Source: Emmonsiellopsis sp. PD_33 (Eukaryota; Ascomycota; Eurotiomycetes; Onygenales; Ajellomycetaceae). From it: 31,955 nucleotides of DNA. Below are positions 19,070-28,200 of the stretch, in pieces. The DNA is taken from positions 1 to 31,955 of the forward strand of contig JANTQF010000388.1 in assembly GCA_032988165.1 (NCBI GenBank). The letters run 5' to 3'. The notes under the pieces are model-generated. The model worked only from the letters and a program-made list of their open reading frames with translations. It had not been told where the DNA came from and ran no database searches. The position numbers and the translations under genes are program-made. Position 1 is the stretch's first letter. Every line of letters starts with the position of its first letter.

Positions 19070-19993
19070 AAGCCATAAACTCGATCCTATATCCTCAGTT
19101 TTCTGTCCAGTTTAAATAGCCACAGTTCTAGACAGACCTTGCAATATCTCCCGAAGCTGAGTTATGGAAAGCCGATTCCCGCTCTGCTCCTGGATCGTCC
19201 AATATTCGCGAATACGAGGATCTTCGACCAAATAAGGCTGCCTGTACTGTTTCCACTGGGATGGAATGGCTTGGATCTTCTGATGATTGCGAACTCACCA
19301 AAAACTAGCTAATGAGCAAGCCCCCCGCCGTAGGTTTCGTTCCGGGAATGTGCGTATCGTTTGTGGTCTGTGTGGAGATGATGTATTCCATACTTGTTGA
19401 GGTAGTTATGCTGCACCCATCTCATTCTGGCTTTGCCCGCGGTATCTTAGGGACCTAATGATAAGCGTGTGGAATTTGTATAAAATCGGAGCGGCTATGA
19501 CTGATATACTCAAGCAGCCAACATGCGAAGACAGAGCATATGCTCTCACATGAAGGACTCGAGAAAGACAGTTGCCACCGGGCTAAAGTGACGGCATGTC
19601 AGAGCATTATGTGAGATTTCTCCAGTATTTATTACCCAGTAGCCCACATAAAGATGGGTTCGTAGGTCCATAACAGCCATTCCTGTCTATGTCATTTTCG
19701 TCCTGGGATGAAGGGGGGCAGTGAAGCAAGGGTGATGGTAGAGGAGATAGCTGAATATAAAGATGTCAAGACAGCAGTAGTGCAGCACATCTCTCTCTCT
19801 TTCTACAGTGTTTCTTGCCACAGAGACTGATGAAGTTGGGAAGGACAGGGGAATTCGCTGACTAATCAGGGCAGGTCAATTGAGGCTAGGCCCTATATGG
19901 CTAGCGTGTCGGGTGCCCTAAATCTAGATGCCCCACCTATTCCCCGATTGGGCACAATCTACACTCTGATTGGCTGCTGCAGCCTCGGGACAA

Positions 19994-20023
19994 CACGTGA
20001 GTTTGGCCTGTGGATCCCACGTG
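19994..20023. promoter_or_regulatory. Paired CACGTG E-box sites
   Basis: CACGTG occurs at 19994-19999 and again at 20018-20023, about 465-490 bp upstream of the gpd1 ATG. Two palindromic E-boxes within 30 bp suggest a bHLH-factor site. This is a motif match only. Confidence 0.45.
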
Positions 20024-20355
20024 ACCGGCTAGCGTGGGCGCTGGTGCCAAGAAACCGCCAAGCATTCAAGACCCAGCAAACCTTCGTCATGGCTCAAGTC
20101 TCGAGTTCTCAACCCAACCAGGACCAGAAACCAGAAAAGTGTCTCCCACCTCCAATTTCTCCCAGCCCGCTCTCCACCCCTCTCCTCGGTCTCTCTGCTC
20201 GCCGCTCCCCGTGTCTGGCCTCCGTCCTGCATGTTCCGTGTTCCTGCTCTGCGGCGACCCTCCTCCTCCTTGCCTTGCTCCGCCTGTGGAGCTGTTCCGC
20301 CGTCCCGCCGCCTTTGGTCCCAACGCCTCTTCGCTGTCGCCGCCAGACGTCACGG

Positions 20356-20363
20356 TTTAAATA
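20356..20363 (+). promoter_or_regulatory. TATA-like element of gpd1
   Basis: TTTAAATA lies about 125 bp upstream of the gpd1 start codon within pyrimidine-rich sequence. This is a plausible core-promoter position, by motif only. Confidence 0.4.
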
Positions 20364-20485
20364 CCGCCCATTCGCCCCCCTCCTCCGTGTCTCACTCTGC
20401 TCTTCCAGTCCCATCCTACCCTTCTCGCCGTCCTTCTCTTCACATCTCTCCATTTCGCCAGCAATCCACTGTCCGCCCACACACA

Positions 20486-21853
20486 ATGACGCTCCTCACC
20501 GCCCACACAACGAAGCACAAGGTGACGGTGATCGGCTCTGGAAATTGGTGTGGACTTCCCGTCCCATGCTGTTTCTTGCCCCCTTGCTAACTGTAGTGTA
20601 GGGGTTCTGCCATTTCCAAGATGGTTGCCGAGAATGTCGCCGCCAACCCCGATCTGTTCGAGCCAGTCGTGGACATGTGGGTGTTCGAAGAGAAGGTGGA
20701 GATCGCCAAAACCTCCAAGTACTATGACCCTGCGTCACCTCTGTGCAACGGTCCACAGAACCTCACAGAGGTCATCAACACCGTCCACGAGAACGTCAAA
20801 TACCTGCCCAACATCACGCTGCCCCCCAATCTCCGCGCGAACCCTTCCCTCGAAGACTCGGTCAAGGACTCCACCATCCTGGTCTTCAACCTTCCTCACC
20901 AGTTCATCAATAACATCTGCGACAGACTGAAGGGCAATATCGTCCCCTATGCGCGCGGTATCTCGTGTATCAAGGGCGTCAACGTCACGGAGGAAGGTGT
21001 GAGCTTGTTCTCGGAAACCATTGGCCGCAAGCTGGGCATCTACTGCGGAGCTCTCTCTGGAGCCAACATTGCTAGCGAAGTCGCCAAGGAGCTGTACTCT
21101 GAGACCACAATCGCCTACGACCCTCCTCGCCTGGATTCGAAAGCACCAACTCCCAAGGATCTTTCGCCTTCTTCGTCTGTAACGAACATCCCTGATATCA
21201 TCCACTTTGAACACAAGGACTCCTCGGGTGCCTATTCAAAGGTCAAGCTGCAGCCATTGCCAATGGAATACCCTCCAATTGACCACGGACTGGTAAAGAC
21301 CCTCTTCCACCGGCCATACTTCCACGTCCGTGTCGTTGGCGATGTTGCTGGTGTCTCCCTGGGTGGAGCCCTCAAGAACATTGTCGCGTTGGCTGCAGGC
21401 TTCGTGGATGGCAAGGGATGGGGTGACAACGCCAAGGCTGCTGTGATGCGAGTTGGCCTACTCGAGATGGTGAAATTTGGCACACGATTCTTCTCTGAAA
21501 CGGTCAACGCCCAGACGTTCACCGAGGAGAGCTGTGGTGTGGCTGATCTCATCACTAGCTGCAACGGCGGCCGCAACCACCGCTGTGCCAAACTCAGCAT
21601 CGAGCGGGGTCTCACTGTCGACGAGGTGGAGAAACAGGAGCTCAACGGCCAGATGCTGCAGGGGACATTGACAGCCAAGGAAGTCAATATTTTCCTCAAG
21701 ACTCGAGGAATGGAGGAGGATTTCCCTCTGTTTACGACGGTGTACCGTAAGTATTGCTCCTGGGCGACAAAATCGCAGGTTACTAACAGTGACATAGGCA
21801 TCCTGATGGGCGAGGTACAGGTGGAGCAGATCCCCAGCCTTATTGAGCGGTAA
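20486..21853 (+). CDS. gpd1: Glycerol-3-phosphate dehydrogenase, NAD-dependent
   Basis: This enzyme reduces dihydroxyacetone phosphate to glycerol 3-phosphate with NADH in the cytosol, feeding glycerol (osmolyte) and lipid synthesis. Exons are 20486-20547, 20602-21746 and 21798-21853, giving 420 residues. Intron 1 contains GCTAAC and ends TGTAG; removing it rebuilds the NAD loop as VIGSGNWGSAISK (Gly17, Gly19 and Gly22 are the loop glycines). Intron 2 starts GTAAGT and has TACTAACA upstream of its 3' end. Other family marks are PHQFINNIC, GISCIKGV, GIYCGALSGANIASEVA, the active-site helix GGALKNIVALAAGFVDG with Lys279 as probable catalytic lysine, and SCNGGRNHRC. The C-terminus VYRILMGEVQVEQIPSLIER is standard. 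Length fits the fungal family. All key residues are intact. Aspergilli have two paralogues (gfdA, gfdB); I cannot say which this matches. Confidence 0.96.
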
Positions 21854-22551
21854 ATTCGCATTACATGATACCCCAACGACGTTCTAATGTGTTCCGGTTT
21901 CATTTCCGTATATTTTCTTCCACTTTCCACGTCGATTACATACCGTACTACATATTCCTTCCCTTTTCCCCTACTAAGTTATTTGACCTAGCATGAAGCG
22001 GGCGGAGTCTTAGCTGCCATGTGCCGATGACGGTGCTTTGTTGATTTGTCTGGGACTGGTGTTTCGCGGACATGGAGTTTCGCAGTTATATAGAGCAATA
22101 CATAGACTGGTTTATTACTGCGGTGAATGCAGGTAGCAGATTGGTATTATTATCAGAGTCAAGCGTGTGACTAGTGTCGTACTATTAGTCAGGTAACTAA
22201 TTACCAAGACCCTGACTGTTGTTATCCCGCTGTTCTAGATGTGCAGAGTGGAGTGTCCCTTCTCTCCCCTGCGGATTTACTGCCCAGACCCGATGACATC
22301 AGCGCCCACCCACCACTGATATGGATCCCTGTGACTGCAGCCACCACCACCATCCCGCCTTGGAGCTTCCACCCCGCCGAATTCCCTGCTTTGTCCACTG
22401 TGCTGGACAAGCTGGCCGTATATAACATCCCAATCCCCCCCAGGTCTCCCTCTAGGGCCATGCGGCTGCTCGACTCGCCCTCTCCCAACCTACCCCTCCA
22501 CCCACCATCACCCGTCGAGCTCACTTAGGCCCGCATTTCTAGACAAACACC
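21854..22551. other. Intergenic region between gpd1 and gdb1
   Basis: About 700 bp with the gpd1 3' UTR and the gdb1 promoter. A 95-codon plus ORF (22241-22528) is Pro/Ser/Leu-rich and just upstream of gdb1, so it is most likely pyrimidine-rich 5' sequence. I see no other gene. Confidence 0.45.
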
Positions 22552-25500
22552 ATGTCTCCCCCTCCTAGCCACGCCGTCTACCTCCTCCCCCTCTCAAACG
22601 ACGGCAGCCCCGCCGTGCCCCGCGGCTACATCTCCCTGCCGCCCCCCACCCACCCGCCATACACGCTCCGCTTCGTCGTCGACGGCAGCAGCGCCATCTG
22701 CAGACAGGGACGTTTATGGACAAACATCCCTCGGGCTGGGGAGCAGTTCGCTAGGGACCGATTTCGGGAATTCAAGTAAGCTATATACATGGATACGTAC
22801 ATGGTTGTTTGTTTGTCTGCGTTTTAAGGAAATAATAAGCTGACGGGGGTTTGGCATCGTACGGGCTGATTCCCGAATTTAACACCGCGATCGAGATCGA
22901 TGTGCCCATTGTCTGCGCGGGGGCGTTTGCGTTTTATCTCACCTATGCTCCGTTGCCGGAGTTTTCGGCGGGGGGGAACCCGAACCCTACGCGGGAGTTC
23001 GAGACGTGTAGGTCGCCGACGCATTATGTCAATGTTTCCCCCGCCGTGTCGTTGCGGGGTCAGCAGCTGCCGCTGAACGCGTTGTCGATATTCTCGGTCA
23101 TTTCGAAATTCATGGGTCCGTCGATGGGTGAGTGGGATGCCCATTTACGTGGGATCGGGCGGCGCGGGTATAATATGGTTCATTTCACGCCGTTGATGGC
23201 TCGGGGGAGCTCGGATTCGCCGTATAGCATTTTTGATCAGTTGCGGTTTGATCCTGCGTGTTTTCCGAATGGGGAGGAGGATGTGGCGGGTATGATTTCG
23301 CGGATGGAGACGGAGTATGGACTGCTGGGGTTGACGGATGTGGTGTGGAATCATACGGCGAATAATTCCGGGTGGCTGGAGGAGCATCCGGAGGCTGGGT
23401 ATAGTGTTGACACGGCACCGTGGTTGGAGGCTGCGGTGGAGTTGGATACGGCGCTACTAGAGTATTCGGAGGAGTTGGGGGAGTTGGGATTACCCGTGGA
23501 GTTTGGGAGTGTGGAGGATTTGCTGGCTGTTATGAAGGGGATGAGGAGCCATGTTGTTGATAAGATCAGGTTGTGGGAGTTTTACGCTGTCGATGTAAAG
23601 AGGGATGCGAAGGCGACGATCGATGCGTATGTTGCTGGGAATATCACGATACCCAAGGGTGGGTTTGGAGAGCATACAATTGGGGCGTTGGAGGAGATTA
23701 GGGGGTGGTCGCTTAAGGAGAAAGCGCAGTTCATCCGCGACAGGGGCCTATTGAATAAAGACCGCATTCTGGGCCGGTATGGTCGGGTGGTTGATCCTGG
23801 TGTTGGTGCGGCGCTCATTACGGCTCTGTATGGGAGATACAACGAAGCGTCTGATATCGCGCATATCCAGGAAGATCTCGCGAAGATCTTGGATGAACTG
23901 AATCTCCCCTTGTTCCTGGAATTCGATAAAGATGTCCTTGAGATCTTTGACCAAGTGTTTAACCGGGTGAAGTATCTCCGGTTGGATGACCATGGGCCGA
24001 AGCTGGGGCCCATCACGAAAGCAAACCCACTCATTGAGACGTATTTCACGAGGTTGCCGCTGAATGAGATTACGAGGAAACATAGTCCGAAGTCGTTGGC
24101 CTTGGTCAATAATGGATGGGTGTGGAATGCGGACGCCATGAGAGATAATGCCGGCCCAGACTCGAGAGCGTATCTACGACGAGAGGTCATCATTTGGGGA
24201 GACTGTGTCAAGCTCCGATACGGCAGTGGTCCTGAAGATAGCCCCTTCTTATGGGACTACATGGCCAAGTATACACGGCTGATGGCAAAATACTTTGCTG
24301 GATTCCGTATTGACAACTGTCACTCGACGCCCCTGGCAGTGGCTGAATATCTCCTCGACGAGGCCAGGAGAGTCCGTCCTAATCTGTCTGTCTTTGCGGA
24401 GCTATTCACAGGCGCCGAGGAGACCGACTATGTATTTACGAAGAGACTTGGATTGAACGCTTTGATCCGTGAAGCCATGCAGGCATGGAATACCGCTGAG
24501 CTGAGCCGGCTTGTGCACCGCCATGGCGGCCGTCCCATTGGCAGTTTCGATATTGATTTACCTACAGATGATTCACAGGGAGGACAGAACGAGATTATAA
24601 AGCATATCCCGGAGACCCCTGTCCAGGCGCTGTTTATGGATTGTACGCATGACAATGAGGCCCCGGCGCAGAAGAGGGAGGCGAGAGATACGCTCCCCAA
24701 TGCTGCACTGGTGAGTATGTGCGCGTCGGCTTCGGGGAGTGTGATGGGCTACGATGAGATATATCCTAAACATCTGGACCTCGTGAATGAGACTCGTCTC
24801 TATTCGTCTGCGTTTTCTGAGGGGGGAGTACCATCAGAAACTGGTAAGGGGGGAATAGGAGGCGCGAAGAAGCTTCTGAATAAACTGCATACCATGATGG
24901 CTGTTGACGGCTATGACGAGACCCATATCCATCATGACGGAGAATATATTACCGTCCACAGAGTCCAGCCAAATACAAGAAAGGGCATTTTCCTCGTTGC
25001 ACATACCGCTTTTCCGGGCTTCGGGAATGGAAACGGTGGGCTAGCTCCCATTTATCTGACTGGTACCAAGGCAAAGCTACTTGGGGCGTGGCAGCTGGAG
25101 GTTGATGATTCTGAGCAGGCAAAAGATCTCGTCTTGGCCGATAAAGAGTATCTCAGGGGTTTACCTAGCGAGGTGATAGGCTTATCTGGTGTTCAGATAT
25201 TGGAGAAGGGACACGATACCATCGTTTCTATCCCCGAGCAGTTCCCACCGGGCTCCATTGCATTACTGGAAACCTGGATTCCGGGCGCCGAGTTGTCTGA
25301 AAATTTACGTGGTTTCATCACTTCCGGCGCTGACGAGGCATTTGCAGAGCTTGACCTGATCGATCTTAATTTTGCCCTTTATAGATGCGATGCGGAGGAG
25401 AAAGATTCAAGCGACGGCAAGGACGGGGTGTATAATGTCCCGAATCTCGGTCCCCTTGTTTACGCTGGACTTCAGGGATGGTGGAGTGTTCTCGAAACGA

Positions 25501-27402
25501 TTGTCAAATCTAATAATTTGGCTCACCCCCTTTGCGACCACATCCGCAACGGCCAGTGGGCGTTCGATTTCATTGTCGGACGAATGAACAACGCGGTCAA
25601 GTTTTATGGGTATGAGCATCTAGAAGCCTCGACAAAATGGTTGAAGGACCGCTTCGATGCTATACGGCAAGTGCCGAACTTTCTACTACCTAGGTACTTT
25701 GCGATGATTGTGCAGACGGCCTATTACGCTGCTTATAGGCGTGGGATACGTCTTTTCAGCGACAATGTTAGACAGGGAACACACTTTATTCACCAGCTTG
25801 CGATGGTATCTGTCCAGCAAACAGGATATGTCAAGTCCGCTTCACTTTATCCAACTAAACAGGTCCCCTCGCTTGCTGCTGGATTACCACATTTTTCGAC
25901 CGATTGGGCGCGGTGTTGGGGTCGGGATGTGTTTATTTCACTACGTGGTTTGCTGCTATGTACGGGTCGATTTGCTATTGCCAAGGAGCATATTCTGGCA
26001 TTCGCGAATGTGCTTAAGCATGGCATGATTCCGAATCTGCTGAGTAGCGGGAAACTACCCCGATATAACTCGCGCGATTCTGTTTGGTTCTTTCTACAGG
26101 CTATTCAAGATTACACGGTCATGGTGCCCGATGGGATCCAGATTTTGGACGCGAAGGTTCCCCGCCGTTTCTTGCCGTATGACGATACGTGGTTTCCATT
26201 CGACGATGACCGAGCGTACAGTCAGACTTCCACAGTTGCCGAAATCATCCAGGAGGTATTCCAGCGGCATGCCACCGGCTTGTCGTTTCGAGAATATAAT
26301 GCTGGTCCGGAGCTAGATATGCAGATGAAGCCGGAGGGATTCCAGATCGATGTTCGTGTCGATTGGGAGACGGGATTGATATTTGGCGGCAATCAGTGGA
26401 ACTGCGGTACGTGGATGGATAAGATGGGTGAGAGTGTCAAGGCGGGGAATAAAGGCTACCCGGGAACACCCAGGGATGGGGCGGCGATTGAGATCTCGGG
26501 GCTCCTGTACAGTGCATTGCGATGGGTGGAAAAGCTACATAACCAAGGTCTATACAAGCATTCCGGCGTCCAGACTGGTTCCGACAAAACTGTCAGTTAC
26601 GCCGAATGGGCTACTAAAGTGCAGTCCAACTTTGAAAAATGCTACTATATTCCCCTCCACGCCGCCGATGACATCAACTACGACGTCAACACCCAAATCA
26701 TAAACCGCCGCGGTATCTACAAAGACCTCTACAAATCCACCCAGCCATACGAAGACTACCAACTGCGTCCAAACTTCACCATCGCCATGACCGTCGCTCC
26801 AGACCTGTTCACCCCTTCAAACGCCCTACACGCCCTTGCTGTCGCGGACAAAGTCCTCCGTGGGCCAACGGGAATGGCCACGCTAGATCCAGGTGACCTG
26901 AATTATCGACCGTATTATAATAACGCGGAGGACTCGGGGGATTTTGACACGGCGAAGGGGAGGAATTATCATCAGGGGCCGGAGTGGGTGTGGCCAACTG
27001 GGTTCTTTTTGAGGGCGCTGCTTAAATTTACTTTGATGAGGGAGGGAACGGATGGTGGAAGGGAAGAGGCATTTCAGCAAGTTGCGAGGAGGTTGGAGGG
27101 GTGTAAGAAGGCCATTGGGGAAAGTGATTGGAGGGGTTTGACGGAATTGACGAATAAGGGGGGGGAGAGGTGTGCGGATTCGGTGAGTTTTCTTTTTTTC
27201 TTCTCTCTATCTTTTGGGTTTCTCTTTTAGCTGCGGGTTGTAAAGGGGAATTGGCCGATGGATTGATTGATGGATACAGATAGGGGCATATTCGCTAACT
27301 CGGGTTTCTTTCATGCAGTCTCCAACGCAAGCGTGGTCGGCGGGGTGTTTGTTGGATTTGTACTATGATGCGGCGGGTTGTCAGGGGGGAAGGGGTGATT
27401 AA
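22552..27402 (+). CDS. gdb1: Glycogen debranching enzyme
   Basis: This bifunctional cytosolic enzyme has 4-alpha-glucanotransferase and amylo-alpha-1,6-glucosidase activities, removing branches left by glycogen phosphorylase. Exon 1 starts at 22552 (AVYLLPLSNDGSPAVPRGYI) and ends with DRFREFK at the GTAAGC donor (22776). A large exon runs from about 22860 (YGLIPEFNTAIEIDVPIVCA) to 27182. A last exon, 27319-27402, gives SPTQAWSAGCLLDLYYDAAG after a GTGAGT..GCAG intron. The transferase half has GFRIDNCHSTPL (near 24300), VFAELFTGAEETDY and MDCTHDNEAP, covering the catalytic Asp, Glu and Asp of this GH13-type domain. The glucosidase half (GH133) has WARCWGRDVFISLRG (near 25905), QWNCGTWMDKMG, GTPRDGAAIEISG and GPEWVWPTGFFLR. 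The total of about 1,540 residues is normal. The 3' end of intron 1 is unclear: no AG exists that both keeps the frame and avoids a stop. Confidence 0.93.
22776..22864 (+). other. gdb1 intron 1 with no usable AG acceptor
   Basis: The donor GTAAGC at 22776 leaves phase 2. The branch-like GCTGAC is at 22839-22844. From there to the conserved LIPEFN coding sequence (22866 on) there is no AG. The AG at 22838-22839 gives an immediate TGA, and the AG at 22827-22828 gives TAA. The expected junction is just before 22865, where the sequence reads TACGG rather than a normal acceptor. Confidence 0.6.
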
Positions 27403-28196
27403 TGGATAGAGGGATGGAATGCAACGGAGTCTAGAGACGGTATGATATGATAGATACTATTGATAGAGTATTGGGACAGGAGCACTAGGTGTTGGTCGAT
27501 CGGCTGTGGTGCTAGATGGGATGAAAGGGTGATGGATTGCATACTACTACTAGTAATAGACACGGAGAATAATGGGATAGGTTTTAGCATTTATGGTAGC
27601 AAATATACGACTTTAATCCAAGTGCCACGAGCTTTAGTGCCGTGGTATGCTAATCAGAATCCCAAGGTCAATAAATATCTCTTTCTATCTCCATCTATCT
27701 AGATATTCCATCCTTCGGCAGATTTTATACAAATCCCAGCTCCCATCCGGCGCTAAACCCGATCCGGCGCACGCTAAACCGCACTAAGTAACCCTAACGT
27801 CACCGCGGCTCAGCGCCAAAAAACAACCCGACGAACAACGACGAAGACGAAGACATCGAGACGACAGCACATCGGTCCACGGAGCAGCGGTGCAGCTGGT
27901 TGGAATGCAGAACTACTGATCTGATGATATGAACGGCCTCCATTGATTCTTTTTCCTCTTTCTTTCCAGTTGTGAAATATATTATCTATACCCTCTATAT
28001 ATCCACCCACCCCAGCCCTAACCCAGCAAGCACATTGCGAGCTCGATATCCATATCCATATCCATATCGTATCCGTATCTGCGTACATACATACCCTGTC
28101 TATCCGTCCCCCGGACCCGATCACACGACACGAGGCAGTCTCCCCGTAACCCGTTTACGCAAGCCACCAAAAGCCCACCGCATCGCATCGCATCGC
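27403..28196. promoter_or_regulatory. Intergenic region with csc1 promoter and 5' UTR
   Basis: About 790 bp holding the gdb1 3' UTR and then the csc1 promoter. It contains a CCATAT-type microsatellite (about 28048-28068) and a CATCG pentamer run that ends at the start codon. No other gene is supported. Confidence 0.45.
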
Positions 28197-28200
28197 ATGA
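28181..28200 (+). repeat. CATCG pentamer repeat ending in the csc1 start codon
   Basis: Three CATCG units (28181-28195) are followed by CATGA, whose ATG (28197-28199) is the chosen start. The start codon therefore lies in a variant last unit of the microsatellite. Confidence 0.7.

Larger units (their letters stand above)
7349..19081. other. CpG-free block, about 11.73 kb
   Basis: Reading line by line I found no CG dinucleotide between the CG at 7347-7348 and the CG at 19082-19083. The flanks have many per 100 bp. TG and CA are abundant, so CpA has not been depleted as it would be by classical RIP. Every ORF of length in the block is broken. The block coincides with the TIR-bounded element to within a few bases on the left and about a dozen on the right. 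Confidence 0.9.
19070..20485. promoter_or_regulatory. Intergenic region and gpd1 promoter
   Basis: About 1.4 kb with normal CpG content from 19082 on. The last 500 bp are strongly pyrimidine-rich on the plus strand, common for highly expressed fungal genes, and hold paired CACGTG sites and a TATA-like TTTAAATA at 20356-20363. A 234-codon plus ORF (19897-20601) runs through this promoter and into gpd1 exon 1 in another frame; its Ser/Pro/Leu-rich translation looks like read-through of pyrimidine tracts. No other gene seen. Confidence 0.55.

Noticed and set aside
7325..19077. Target-site duplication next to the TIRs
   Set aside because: The 8-9 bases on each side (CCTGCTAA and AAGCCATA) do not match convincingly, so I do not claim one.
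19897..20601. 234-codon plus-strand ORF upstream of gpd1
   Set aside because: It lies in the pyrimidine-rich promoter and leader and runs into gpd1 exon 1 in another frame. The Ser/Pro/Leu-rich translation shows no domain.
22241..22528. 95-codon plus-strand ORF upstream of gdb1
   Set aside because: Pro/Ser-rich translation of a pyrimidine-rich leader with no family resemblance, ending 23 bp before the gdb1 start.
27972..28196. N-terminal extension of csc1 from the ATG at 27972
   Set aside because: It is in frame but translates microsatellites (YPYPYPYRIRI) and has no conserved character. The ATG at 28197 gives a usual CSC1-type N-terminus.
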